Source: Microbulbifer sp. GL-2 (GTDB lineage Bacteria > Pseudomonadota > Gammaproteobacteria > Pseudomonadales > Cellvibrionaceae). Taken from it: DNA of 64,000 bases. Of the stretch, positions 35,945-46,200 are shown piece after piece. The notes beneath the pieces were generated by a model. That model searched no databases. It was not told the origin of the DNA and worked only from the letters and a program-made list of their open reading frames with translations. The translations under genes and the position numbers were made by a program. How positions within the stretch are numbered: position 1 is the stretch's first letter; the number at the start of each line of letters is the position of its first letter. Where the stretch lies: positions 3,468,001 through 3,532,000 of the forward strand of contig NZ_AP019807.1 of the NCBI RefSeq assembly GCF_007183175.1, given 5' to 3'.

Positions 35945-36409
35945 ATGTTCGGCCGGATTACAAAAGCCACTTCGGAGCATAGTGACGAGGTTGCCAACTT
36001 GGTGACGAAACTGCTACAGGCACTTGTTGGTCATAAGCGGGATATTGACTTTGAGCGTTTAGTGAGTGTATCGAGAAAACTCCTTTCTGAAGGTGATGGT
36101 TTTCATGCTTTCCTATATCAGGTTGAAAGCACTTCGATCGGGGTGATCACTGTTTCCCAGTCTGCGGCTATTTATGCTGGTGGACACTATGGTGTAATTG
36201 AAGAGCTTTATGTCGAACCTGAATTCCGTTCAAAATTAATCGGCAAGGCTTTGCTGGGTAAGGTTGTGAGCTTCGCCAGAGAGCAGGGGTGGCCACGCCT
36301 GGAAGTAAGCACGCCCGAAAAAGAGCACTGGCAAAGGACAATAGATTTTTATCGAAGAGAGGGCTTTGTAGATAATTCAATCGGGGAGAGGCTGAAATTT
36401 GATTTGTGA
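35945..36409 (+). CDS. GNAT-family N-acetyltransferase
   Basis: A 154-residue single-domain GNAT enzyme. GVIEELYVEPEFRSKLIGKAL is beta4 with the acetyl-CoA pyrophosphate-binding loop (degenerate RxxGxG as RSKLIGK), followed by LLGKVVSFAREQGWPRLEV and a C-terminal DFYRREGFVD, the usual late GNAT motif. The substrate is unknown. Two possible regulatory elements are upstream. No operon partners. Confidence 0.75.
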   Translation: MFGRITKATSEHSDEVANLVTKLLQALVGHKRDIDFERLVSVSRKLLSEGDGFHAFLYQVESTSIGVITVSQSAAIYAGGHYGVIEELYVEPEFRSKLIGKALLGKVVSFAREQGWPRLEVSTPEKEHWQRTIDFYRREGFVDNSIGERLKFDL

Positions 36410-36946
36410 AGTATGAGAAAGCAGTAATATTCGGCAGGTTTGAATAATGTAATTGAGTAAGCTTAATGTAGTGGTTGTTTCTATTGGAATGGCGGATATT
36501 TCGTTTAGTGTCTTATCGATATCAATTGACTGATTGCAAACTGATTTTTAGTGAGGGTAGGTGGCTGGTGGGGGAGGCTATAAATAATATCTAAGCTTTA
36601 ACTTATCGGAATAATATTTTTGTAGTGTCTGTTGTTTATTTTTGATTTTAATGGAGTTGTTTTCGATATCTATTTGAGTGACTGTATAGTTCGCTTTTAA
36701 ATTACTTTAAATATTCTCTTTTGCTGGTTTTTGTCACAATTCCATCCTTGATTTTTCCAGTTTAATATATTTAACTGCCTCTCATTGGGGATTGGCAGGA
36801 TAATTCCTTTGTAGATTTTGCCAGAGTGATGGGAAATATATATTTATTTCCTGTCAGCTGGATTTCTGATTTTTTGCTGGTTAGTTTAAATAGTCCTTTA
36901 AACACTGGGTCAGATAAAGCAGTCGGCCGTTTATTCAGGGAAAGTA
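36410..36946. other. AT-rich intergenic region before the oxygenase operon
   Basis: About 537 bp, very AT-rich, containing no supportable gene. It likely holds the operon promoter. Confidence 0.4.
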
Positions 36947-38815
36947 ATGAAACGTCGCGATCTCTTGAAAGCTGCAGGGGCTGTCTCTGCATTGCCACTT
37001 GCCGGTATGTCTCCTTTGACAGCTCAGGCACGTAGTAAGATAACTGATTCTGATTTTCCGGAATCTATTATGTACGGTAGCCTGGAGGATTCATCTGGGC
37101 AGTTGTCGGTGGTCCAGGGAAGCCTGCCGGATGATGTCACTGGACATTTATTCATGGCTGAAGGAATTCCGATAGCTCCTAACCATTTGACGCCAAATGG
37201 AAAAGGAGCCCTGACGCGGTTGGATTTCAGCGGCCGGAGCGGTAATTCCAATGTTGGTTTTACCCGGAAAATGATTCGTACCGCTTCTGCGATTATGCAG
37301 GAACAGGATCTTGGAGGTTTTGATAAATTCAACCTGTTGGGTGGAACCATTTATTCCAGTCCAAACCTGGGCTTTATGAACTACTGCAACACGGCTCCGA
37401 ATTACATGGGGGATAACCGTTTTGCAATGAGTTATGAAGGCGGAATGCCTTATGAGTTCGATGCAACCACCCTGGAGATGATTACACCTATTGGTGAGGT
37501 GGGTGAGTGGGAATCCAGCCTGCCGCCTCTGCTTGACAACCTCACTCCCAAAAAATGGTTGTTTCCGCAGATCCGTACAACAGGTCACCCCTTCTTTGAT
37601 CTGGAATCCGGAGAGTGTATCACCATTAATTACGGTGGGAATATGGGAGATTCCGGGCGCTCTGGGTTTATTCGCCTGATTTCCTGGGATCAGCAAGGGG
37701 CTTTCAAAAGTTGGAATATTCGCGACCGCCAAGGAAATAATGCTTATATTGCAGCCAGCTCTCACTCTCTCGGAGTAACCCGCAATCATGTGGTGATTTT
37801 TGAGACCGCGGCCAGAGTTGAATCCACTCGTATTCTCGGTACGCGTATTGTGTTGCCACAAGAACACCGCACACGCTGTTGGGTGTTGCGCAAGGCAGAC
37901 ATGGTGCCTGGTCGGGAAGATATTGTTGCCGATTACCTTGAGCTGGGTTTTGATACTTCTGACATCGTTTGCAATTATGACGATAGCACTGGAGAAATAA
38001 CTCTTTATGGCCAGTATATGGGGGCCATGGATAAGTCAGAGCAGTTATTCCGCTACGAGATTTTGCAAGAGGGTGGCCTGGTTCCCTCTTGGCTGTCCGG
38101 TTATCCGGCTGCTCCGGTCGATGTTGGTGGTCTCGTCCGCGCCCGGATTCAGGTAACTTCCGGTTCTGCGCGAGAAATTAAAGAGGACTATCAGGTAATT
38201 CGCGATGAGAACCTGCTCTGGGATATGAATGACCCAGCTTACCGCGGCCACTTCCAATTTCCTGAAACTTTTGAGCATCTGTATTGGGCGGCAGTGGGTT
38301 TCCGACCGAATCTTGTATCCATGCGTGTTTCCTGGGCATATCGCAACTATCCGGAGCGTTATTTTGGCTACTGGGATATGCCGGAGGAGAGTAGGCCATC
38401 AGCTCTGGTGCATATGGATTGTAGTCAGATGCGTATTGCCGATGCTTACCAGTTTCCCGACGACTGCGTGATGCGCACGCCACAGTTTATGGCAAGGCCT
38501 GGCTCTACAGCACAAAATGATGGTTATTTAATTGCAGCTGTAGTCAGAAAAAATCCCACAACTTCTGCATCCAACGGTAAGGAATTCTGGATATTTGATG
38601 CAGCCGCTATAAGTCGCGGGCCGATCTGTATTCTCGCCAGCTCCTCCTTGGAATTTGCCACTACCAATCACGCTTTGTGGGTACCATCTATTGGACGGCG
38701 CCCGGCTGCAGCCTATCGCTCCGGCTATGGCGATTTCCTGCGTAGTAAGGCACCAGATCACAGTAGCAATGTGCAGGACATTATCAACAGGGAACTGTTG
38801 CCCCGTTTCGGTTAA
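36947..38815 (+). CDS. Tat-exported carotenoid-oxygenase (RPE65/CCD) family protein
   Basis: A 622-residue protein with a twin-arginine-type leader (MKRRDLLKAAGAV). The body follows the seven-bladed CCD propeller layout: GSLPDDVTGHLFMAEG near the start, FQFPETFEHLYWAAVG, and late FMARPGSTAQNDGYLIAAVV. The family holds iron with four histidines and cleaves C=C bonds in carotenoids, stilbenes or phenylpropenes. Likely equivalents are His214 (TTGHPFFD), His273 (SSHSLGV) and His575 (TTNHALW). The third-site position appears as FDTSDIVCNYDD (about residue 336-347) with no histidine. It is followed 42 bp later by a flavoprotein oxidase gene. Export makes a role on external or membrane substrates plausible. 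Confidence 0.75.
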   Translation: MKRRDLLKAAGAVSALPLAGMSPLTAQARSKITDSDFPESIMYGSLEDSSGQLSVVQGSLPDDVTGHLFMAEGIPIAPNHLTPNGKGALTRLDFSGRSGNSNVGFTRKMIRTASAIMQEQDLGGFDKFNLLGGTIYSSPNLGFMNYCNTAPNYMGDNRFAMSYEGGMPYEFDATTLEMITPIGEVGEWESSLPPLLDNLTPKKWLFPQIRTTGHPFFDLESGECITINYGGNMGDSGRSGFIRLISWDQQGAFKSWNIRDRQGNNAYIAASSHSLGVTRNHVVIFETAARVESTRILGTRIVLPQEHRTRCWVLRKADMVPGREDIVADYLELGFDTSDIVCNYDDSTGEITLYGQYMGAMDKSEQLFRYEILQEGGLVPSWLSGYPAAPVDVGGLVRARIQVTSGSAREIKEDYQVIRDENLLWDMNDPAYRGHFQFPETFEHLYWAAVGFRPNLVSMRVSWAYRNYPERYFGYWDMPEESRPSALVHMDCSQMRIADAYQFPDDCVMRTPQFMARPGSTAQNDGYLIAAVVRKNPTTSASNGKEFWIFDAAAISRGPICILASSSLEFATTNHALWVPSIGRRPAAAYRSGYGDFLRSKAPDHSSNVQDIINRELLPRFG

Positions 38816-38857
38816 TTCATTGATCCAATTGTAAGGCAATCACAAGGAAGCAAAGGC

Positions 38858-40519
38858 ATGTACCATCAATTTTCTCCCAGGCGATGTCGTTTGTTACGCT
38901 GGGTTACCAACATACTTTGTGTGGCAGGTTTATTTACTGCTGCGGGAGCCTCAGCGGCACAACTACCCCCACCTATTGATGTCCCTGAGGTAATGAAGAA
39001 TTATCAGGGTACACAGGATTGTTTTCCTGGTGTCATCTATGATCCATCCTCTATTGAAGAGGTGCAGGACATAGTACGTGATGCTGCTGCCCAGGGACGC
39101 AAGGTAATGGCAGGCACTCGCCGTTTTAACAGCCAGATTGATGCGGCTTGTGCTGGAAATGGTGAGGTTCAGGTAACTTTAAAAAATATGGATCAGGTGG
39201 TCAGCCTGGACAAGGAAACCCGTTTGGTTACTGTGCAGGCAGGCATGCGCTTCAGTGACTTGACGGCATACCTGCGCGAACATGAATTAAGTGTTCCAAT
39301 GGTGACTGAGTTGGCGATCTTTACGATCGGAGGTATGCTCGGCAGTGGTACACACGGTTCCACTTTTACGCAAAAAAGTAACATGATTTCTGATTATGTC
39401 ACCGAGCTGAAAATTGTCGATGGCAAAGGAAATTTGCGCGTATTGAACGGAGAGATGCTCAATGCTGCCCGAGTAAACCTGGGAGTTCTCGGCATAGTGG
39501 TTGAAGTTACCATTGAGGCGGAACCTGGTTACAAAGTTCAGGCCAAGGTAAAAGGGCACCGGGATGATGAAGATCTTGAGAACGTCATTCTTGATCTGGC
39601 TCGAGACAATCACTCTGCTAATGTTGCCTGGTTCCCAGGGCTCGGTCGTTATACCGTAACCACTTACAACAAGGTTCCCCTGGATAGTAAAGGCAATGCT
39701 TATAATGCCCAGGCGGATGTCTCCGATTTCTCAGAATATCTTTTTGGACTTATCTTCGATAGCTTGCATGAAGCCAATAGCTCAGCCTTGCAGTGCTTCG
39801 CTGCCTCCTTGCGTTATACCGCTCGTTCCGGTTCTTACTTCAGGGATGTGGATACCGGCTTCAAGAAATTTATCAAACCGACGGGCCATGCGGACCTGAT
39901 GCAACACTTTGTGTGCAAAGAGCCCAATAACTGCGTGTGGGACAAACTGCCTATCGCCCTGCAGGAAGTTGCTATTCCGTTTGAAGAGCTGCCGAACTGG
40001 ATTGCGGATGTGCGCCAGATTATCGCTCATAGCGAGCGCACTTGCTTCCCGTTGAATGGTATCTATTTCCGCTTCGGAAAAGCTTCTGATAGTTATTTGG
40101 GGATGAGTGCCGGACGAGATACTGCTTTTGTGGGTATCGAGTATACTTTGCGCCAGCGTGGAGAAGCGGTACCCAAGAATTACTTTGTGAACCTGGAAAT
40201 TGAGCAGATGTCACTGCGCAAGTATGGCGCCAGGCCTCACTGGGGTAAGAATTCAGTGGCAATCTTTGAAGATATGCCATCACGTTTCCCTAAGTGGTCT
40301 CAATTCCTGGATGCCAAAGCAGAGCTGGATCCAAATAACGTCTTTACCAATCCCTTCTGGGAGAGGGTGAGTGGACAGGACCCCCTGGAAAACTACCTGA
40401 CACCAGAGTGTAATGCGGATGGCCAATGCTATTGCAGAACTGATGCCCACTGTGAATCCGGTGCGACTTGTCAGGCGGGTAATTGGTACTCTGACGCACG
40501 TATCTGTAAGGCGGAATAG
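38858..40519 (+). CDS. exported VAO/PCMH-type FAD-dependent oxidase (aldonolactone or cholesterol oxidase-like)
   Basis: A 553-residue protein with a signal peptide of about 38 residues (ending ASAAQ). The FAD-binding PCMH domain at about 45-230 includes GVIYDPSSIEEVQDIV, IGGMLGSGTHGST and NLGVLGIVVEVTI. The C-terminal domain resembles lactone or sterol oxidases (PHWGKNSVAIFEDMP). In related oxidases the first loop reads GxGHS with a histidine that links FAD covalently. Here it reads AGTRRFNS, so that linkage is probably absent. A terminal Cys-rich tail (about 517-553) holds six cysteines, unusual for the family. It likely works with the preceding oxygenase in a periplasmic oxidation route. 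Substrate unknown. Confidence 0.75.
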   Translation: MYHQFSPRRCRLLRWVTNILCVAGLFTAAGASAAQLPPPIDVPEVMKNYQGTQDCFPGVIYDPSSIEEVQDIVRDAAAQGRKVMAGTRRFNSQIDAACAGNGEVQVTLKNMDQVVSLDKETRLVTVQAGMRFSDLTAYLREHELSVPMVTELAIFTIGGMLGSGTHGSTFTQKSNMISDYVTELKIVDGKGNLRVLNGEMLNAARVNLGVLGIVVEVTIEAEPGYKVQAKVKGHRDDEDLENVILDLARDNHSANVAWFPGLGRYTVTTYNKVPLDSKGNAYNAQADVSDFSEYLFGLIFDSLHEANSSALQCFAASLRYTARSGSYFRDVDTGFKKFIKPTGHADLMQHFVCKEPNNCVWDKLPIALQEVAIPFEELPNWIADVRQIIAHSERTCFPLNGIYFRFGKASDSYLGMSAGRDTAFVGIEYTLRQRGEAVPKNYFVNLEIEQMSLRKYGARPHWGKNSVAIFEDMPSRFPKWSQFLDAKAELDPNNVFTNPFWERVSGQDPLENYLTPECNADGQCYCRTDAHCESGATCQAGNWYSDARICKAE

Positions 40520-40540
40520 TCGCTATTTATTGAGTTATGG

Positions 40541-40576
40541 AAGGGGGTAGTGCTAAGCGCTATCCCCTTTTTATTT
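40541..40576 (+). terminator. terminator of the oxygenase-oxidase operon
   Basis: AAGGGGGTAGTGC and GCGCTATCCCCTT pair with minor wobble and are followed by TTTTATTT. It begins 21 bp past the oxidase stop. Confidence 0.75.
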
Positions 40577-40605
40577 ATATGTACCGTCTAAATAAATAGA
40601 TTGCT

Positions 40606-41421
40606 CTAGGAAATATGTTCTTTGATGAGCAGACTAAATTGCTCAGGATTTTCCAGCGGAAGCATATGATTTGCTGAAAAGACATCAACTAGCTTGGAGT
40701 TAGGAATATGGGCTGCTGCGGATTTGGATACTATTCGAAAGAGTGACCTGGTATCTCTGCCAAAGGCAACAGTGGTTGGGAGCTGGATTCTCGAAAGATT
40801 AGTTTTATCCAGGGGGGGCTGTTCAGATTGACTTAATTGTAGCGGGAGGGTGTGGGCGTTTTCCAGTTGTTGGGTGCGGTATTTTTGTGACTGGGAGGAA
40901 AAATACCCGACTTTATTGCCGGACCCATCAATTAAAGACTCTACCGCCTCTTCGAGATTCCCATTAGAAACGCTCTGAAATACCTTGCCAAACATGGCCT
41001 CGGCATCTTGCATATACTCAGCCATCTCTTCGCTATCCAGGTGTCCCGGATATCCTGGTTCATAGAGAAATAGGCTTTTAAACAGGGTGGGGGACTTAAT
41101 AGCCGCATTTAAGGCTACATCGGCTCCATAGGACCAGGCTGCTAGATGCACGGGCTTATGGGTCTTCACTCTAATATATGAAATAAGATCTTCGGCATGA
41201 GTATCAATTCCAAAATTACCAGTTAAATCTCGTCCATTTACACCAAAATATCTCTGAGTAAAGCTAATTACCCTGAATTCTTTGGAGAGCAGCTGGATGT
41301 ATGGTTCCCACATCCTCTCATCTGCAAGGGCCCCGTGAAGGAGTACCAAAGTGTCTCCAGATTTCATCTGGGATTGGTCCATGTTTTGAGTTTTGTTATT
41401 GGTTTCTGAATTGTTTTTCAT
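40606..41421 (-). CDS. alpha/beta hydrolase
   Basis: A 271-residue alpha/beta-hydrolase-fold protein. TLVLLHGALADERMW is the oxyanion-hole loop, HLAAWSYGADVAL the nucleophile elbow (GxSxG modified to AWSYG), a distal VAFGRDTRSLF segment supplies the acid region, and FSANHMLPLENPEQF the histidine. It has no signal peptide. The first 20 residues are polar and the true start may be an internal ATG. Substrate unknown. A membrane protein gene lies 51 bp upstream and may be co-transcribed. Confidence 0.7.
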   Translation of the reverse strand: MKNNSETNNKTQNMDQSQMKSGDTLVLLHGALADERMWEPYIQLLSKEFRVISFTQRYFGVNGRDLTGNFGIDTHAEDLISYIRVKTHKPVHLAAWSYGADVALNAAIKSPTLFKSLFLYEPGYPGHLDSEEMAEYMQDAEAMFGKVFQSVSNGNLEEAVESLIDGSGNKVGYFSSQSQKYRTQQLENAHTLPLQLSQSEQPPLDKTNLSRIQLPTTVAFGRDTRSLFRIVSKSAAAHIPNSKLVDVFSANHMLPLENPEQFSLLIKEHIS

Positions 41422-41472
41422 GGCGTATATAGAGTATCAACAGGTCTTGGGAGGGTGTTATTTCGAAGCAAC

Positions 41473-41907
41473 TTATTTTTTGTAAAGCTTGATTAGCACT
41501 AGGAACCCGACAGCTGCTAAGTTTACCCCAATACCCCAAGGTCTATCACTGAAAATAGCCATGGAATAATTAGCTCCCAAGCTAAAAAAGTAATTCCCTC
41601 CGTGTGAGGAGTACATGAAAGCAAGGGAGAGCCCTGTTCCCATTTTATACATTAAGATTGGTGAGGAAAGCCATGGAACTTGGAATAGAAAAGCGCGTGA
41701 AAGCTGTTTGGTGTTTGAAGTGGATTTAGAAAATTGCAGTCCGGCATAGAGTGTATATAGAAAGACAGTAAAGGCTAGGCCATTCACAACAGCCCCACCT
41801 ATAGTCCAGCTATTGAAAGCTAAGAAATAATTCAGGGCTGAGACACTGCCCATAAAACCGCCTCCGATAGAGGCAATTAATAATGTTGATCTAATAAGAG
41901 TTTGCAC
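41473..41907 (-). CDS. small polytopic membrane protein, unknown
   Basis: A 144-residue protein with about four hydrophobic segments (around residues 7-30, 36-58, 75-98 and 118-142). The loop SKSTSNTKQLSR is basic and probably cytoplasmic. No family was recognised. It precedes the alpha/beta hydrolase on the same strand. Confidence 0.55.
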   Translation of the reverse strand: MQTLIRSTLLIASIGGGFMGSVSALNYFLAFNSWTIGGAVVNGLAFTVFLYTLYAGLQFSKSTSNTKQLSRAFLFQVPWLSSPILMYKMGTGLSLAFMYSSHGGNYFFSLGANYSMAIFSDRPWGIGVNLAAVGFLVLIKLYKK

Positions 41908-42087
41908 TTGTCTTATCCTGTGGGTTTTATAAGGTGTAGTTTTTAGTCGTAGGTATATCTGCTATTAAAATTTTTATATGCCTATACCTTCTTGGGCCTA
42001 AGCAGCAAGAAGGTGAACAAATTTTTTAGGTCGCTATAAATTGGTGGTTGCCGGGGGAATGACTCGACTTAGGGATTTATTTGAGGA

Positions 42088-42114
42088 AAGCGCCTGGTTA
42101 TTCCTCAGGCGCTT
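42088..42114 (-). terminator. hairpin after the Lrp/AsnC gene
   Basis: AAGCGCCTG and CAGGCGCTT form a perfect 9-bp stem with a 9-base loop, 52 bp past the regulator stop. The T-run is weak (TTTCCTC), so it may be only partly effective. Confidence 0.5.
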
Positions 42115-42165
42115 ACAGCGGAGTAAGATATGAGCTTGCCAACCTCACAGAAGAGCAATTCTCTC

Positions 42166-42657
42166 TTACTGTCCCTTCTTTTCCAGCAGCTGATCCAGTG
42201 GTAATTCAGTACGGTAGCGTACCTGTTTGAGGGAGAAACTGCTCTTAATATGATCAATGCCTGGCAATTCGGTAAGTTTTTTGTCCAGGAATTCCTGATA
42301 AGCCTGCAGGTTGGGGACCACCACACGCAGCAGGTAGTCGAAGTCTCCGGTCATCAGGTAGCACTCCATGACTTCCGGCCATTGACCGATCACGGATTCG
42401 AAGTCCTGTAATTCTTTTTTGACCTGGTGGTTGAGGGTAACCTGGATAAAGACGCTCACCGGCAGCCCCACTTTTTCCGGCTCCAGTAAGGTCACGGCGC
42501 GTTTGATAAAGCCTTGTTCATTCAGGTTCTTGACCCGGCGTGAACAGGGTGAAGGGGAGAGGCAGACTTTTTCTGCCAGCTCAATATTGGGGATAGTGGC
42601 ATCCTGTTGCAGAATCTCCAGGATCTTCTTGTCGATGGCATCCAGTAAATAGGCCAT
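42166..42657 (-). CDS. Lrp/AsnC-family transcriptional regulator
   Basis: About 163 residues from ATG 42657 (MAYLLDAIDKKILEILQQDA). The N-terminal helix-turn-helix has NIELAEKVCLSPSPCSRRVK, and the C-terminal RAM effector domain has YLMTGDFDYLLRVVVPNL and PGIDHIKSSFSLKQV. It is divergent from the indolepyruvate ferredoxin oxidoreductase gene and is the likely regulator of it, responding to an amino acid. The family forms dimers and octamers. A longer frame to 42714 has a polar extension without support. Confidence 0.85.
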   Translation of the reverse strand: MAYLLDAIDKKILEILQQDATIPNIELAEKVCLSPSPCSRRVKNLNEQGFIKRAVTLLEPEKVGLPVSVFIQVTLNHQVKKELQDFESVIGQWPEVMECYLMTGDFDYLLRVVVPNLQAYQEFLDKKLTELPGIDHIKSSFSLKQVRYRTELPLDQLLEKKGQ

Positions 42658-43279
42658 GGTTTTATTCCGTATCTCATCTCTCTGAACATACGCCGGGATT
42701 TCCGGCTGCTTCACTTAACCTGGCGATCAAAGAAACCCTCCCGGTCTGTTTTCGCCTCCAGTAAACAGTTTGCTTCTTTGAGCAATCGTAATCTGATACT
42801 GGATATTTCTGGCCCTTCTCGACCAGGAGCGACAGGTCCTGTGCCGCAATGTTACTTTGAAACCGTATCTTCTCTATTATGAATTCTCGCTCTTGCCCAC
42901 TTCCTGTGTGCGACCAGTCTCAGTTGTTCCGTCACATTTCCTGTTACCGGCCGCCCTTCCAAGGTGAAGGTAAGCCGCTATGACCCTAGTGGCGCGTCAT
43001 AACTGAGCATACCTTTTTCATTACATCGCCCAAAATGCAGCAATTTGAGTGATTTGTTGCCAGCAGCCGGCGATCTTTAGCGAGTTGTGTCCGTATTATG
43101 CCCTAGCTGGGCCTATTTTGGTATGACCTGCTGAGGCGGCCGATGTTAATTTTAGCGGCTAATCAAGAGCTCTGGTTTGGCTTTCGGGTGGCTCCCTGAG
43201 CGTCAGGATGATTTTGGCGCTTCAATAGTCCCTGGCAAATCCAGTAGCGAGAAAAGCAATAACGAAATAGGTGGTACCC
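42658..43279. promoter_or_regulatory. divergent spacer, Lrp-type regulator and IOR gene
   Basis: About 620 bp separating divergent genes, without open frames of note. It must carry the promoters of both. No clear operator could be picked out by eye, as Lrp sites are degenerate. Confidence 0.4.
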
Positions 43280-46200
43280 ATGGCAATGGTCGAAGGCGAT
43301 CAGGAGCTGGGCTTTGATACAGAGTATTCTCTCAAAGCCGCGTTTACTCGTGAATCGGGCCGGGTCTTTCTGACTGGTATTGACGCACTGGTGCGTCTGC
43401 CCCTGATGCAAAAGCGCATGGATGAGCTGGCCGGCCTCAATACCGCGGGCTTTATTTCCGGTTATCGTGGCTCCCCCCTTGGTGGCTATGACCAGGCCCT
43501 TTGGCGCCACAAAAAGCTGCTGGCAGGACACGATATTCACTTTGAGCCGGGGATCAATGAGGACCTCGGGGCTACCAATATCTGGGGCACACAGCTGGTT
43601 GACCACTATCGCAAGCAGGCCACCCGCGATGGGGTCTTTTCTATCTGGTATGGCAAGGGTCATGGTGTAGATCGCACCGCAGATGTATTCCGCCAGGCGA
43701 ATGTCCAGGGTACTGCCAAGCTTGGCGGTGTGCTGGCGCTGTGCGGCGATGACCACACTGCAGAGTCTTCCATGTTCTCTCACAATACCGACCAGATTTT
43801 TGAGTCGGTGATGATGCCGCTGTTGTTCCCTGCTTCTATTGATGAATACCTGACCCTTGGGCTTGCAGGTATTGCACTGTCGCGCTTCTCCGGTTTGTGG
43901 GTGGGCTTCAAGGCCATTACTGAGACGGTAGAGGCTGGGGCATCGCTGGTAGTGCCGGGCCTGCCGCAGTTTACAATTCCTGCGGATTTCCCTATTCCCC
44001 CCCACGGTTTAAATTACGATCCACATTTGAACTGGCCAGCTGAGCGCCTGGAATACGAACGCCGTATGCTGGAGGAGCGCCTGCCGGCGGCCCAGGCTTT
44101 CGCTTATGCCAATCGCCTGGATAAAACCACCCATGAAGCCCGGCATAAACGTTTCGGCATCGTGACAGTGGGCAAAGCCCACGGCGACCTGCTGGAAGCC
44201 CTGAAGTTGCTCAATCTGAGCGAAGAGGATCTGCACGAAGCAGGCATTTCCATTTTCAAAGTGGCCATGTCCTGGCCCCTGGAGCCCAAGGGTATCGGCG
44301 AATTTGTCGATGGCATGGAGCGCCTGCTGGTTGTGGAAGAGAAGCGCCCATTGGTGGAAGACCAGCTGAAAAATCTTCTGTATGGCTGGGATGATGGGCG
44401 CAGGCCAAAAGTAGTGGGCAAGAAAGACCTGAATGGCGATGACCTGTTGCCGGCAATCTGGGGCTTTGGCCCTGATCAGGTGGCCAAAGCCATTGCCCGT
44501 TGGTTGGCGGATACAGACCTGGCGGAAAAACTACTCCCGTTGGCCGAGAAATTGGGTGGCAATGTACCGGCTAAGGCCTGCGGTCTCCTGGCACGCGAGC
44601 CAATTTTCTGTGCCGGGTGCCCACATAATACCTCCACCAAGTTGCCAGAGGGCAGCTTGGGCAGCGCTGGTATCGGCTGTCACATCATGGCTCTGGGCAA
44701 AGGTTTACGTACTGACACCTATTCCCATATGGGAGGAGAGGGCGCGCATTGGGTGGGCCTGCACCGTTTTTCCAGTGCGGAGCATATCTTCCAGAATATG
44801 GGCGACGGTACTTACAACCACTCCGGCTTGCTCGCTATTCGGCAGGCGGTGGCCAGTAAGGTCAATATCACTTATAAAATTTTGCTCAATGACGCGGTCG
44901 CTATGACCGGTGGCCAGCCCGCCGATGGCGAGGTGACTGCTCCCAGTCTTGCGGCCCAGCTGCTTGCCGAAGGTGTTGGTGAGGTGGTCCTGTTGAGTGA
45001 AAACCCTAATCACTGGCGAGATCACCGTAGCTTATTGCCCGCGCAAGTTAAGGTACTGGACCGTTCAGAACTGGATGCGGTGCAGCGCCGCTTACGCGAG
45101 ACTCCTGGCGTTACTGCCATTATTTATGAGCAGGTGTGCGCGGCGGAGAAACGCCGCCGTCGTAAGAAAAAGCAGATGGTTGATCCCGCCCAAAGGCTGC
45201 TGATCAACCAGCGTGTCTGTGAGGGTTGTGGGGATTGCAGCGTACAGTCCAGTTGTATAGCTGTGGAACCGCTGGAAACTCCCTATGGGCGTAAACGCCA
45301 GATCAACCAGTCCAGCTGCAATAAGGATATGCGCTGCGCCGATGGCTTTTGTCCGAGTTTTGTAACTGTAGAGGGCGGCGAGCTGAAAAAGCCACCGGTG
45401 CAGTCCCTGGCCGAATCCCTGGACTCCGCCATTGCCAAGTTACCAGTTGCTCATACCGCCGTATTGGAGCAGCCACTCAGCATCCTGGTTGCCGGTATTG
45501 GTGGCAGTGGTGTGCTTACCGTGGCCGCTCTTTTGGGAATGGCGGCGCACCTGGAGGATAAAGGCAGTACAACCTTGTATTTCACCGGGTTGTCACAGAA
45601 AAATGGCGCGGTGGTGGCCCACGTAAAAGTTGGAGCCAGTCCAGAGTCTATTACCACCGCGCGTATCCGCGATGGTGCGGCAGAACTGCTGCTTGGCTGC
45701 GATATGGTGACTGCCGCGGGTCAGAGGCCGAAATTTGCCACTGGCAAGATGCGCGCTTTGGTGAATACTGCAGAAGTGCCGGTAGCGGCTTTTGTACGCG
45801 ATAATGAGCTGGCTTTTCCAGCGGATGCCACTGAGCAGAGTATCGAATCCCTGTGTGCCGAGTACTACGCCTTCGATGCAAATAAATACGCCCAGGCGCT
45901 GTTTGGCGATACGGTGGCCAGTAACTTGATGATTATGGGGTTTGCCTGCCAGAAAGGACTATTGCCTATTGGCGAGGCGGCGCTGGAGCGTGCCATCGAG
46001 TTGAATGGTGTCGCGGTGGAAAATAACCTGCGCGCGTTCCGTGCGGGACGCCTGTTGGCTGTCGATCCAAGGGCGATTGAAAAACTGGCCGTTCCGGCGC
46101 AGCCAGTAAAATTGATTGAGCCCCAGGAAAGTGTGGAGCAACTGATCGCGCGCTTGGCGACAGAACTGAGCGAATACCAGAACGCTGCTTACGCTCACCA

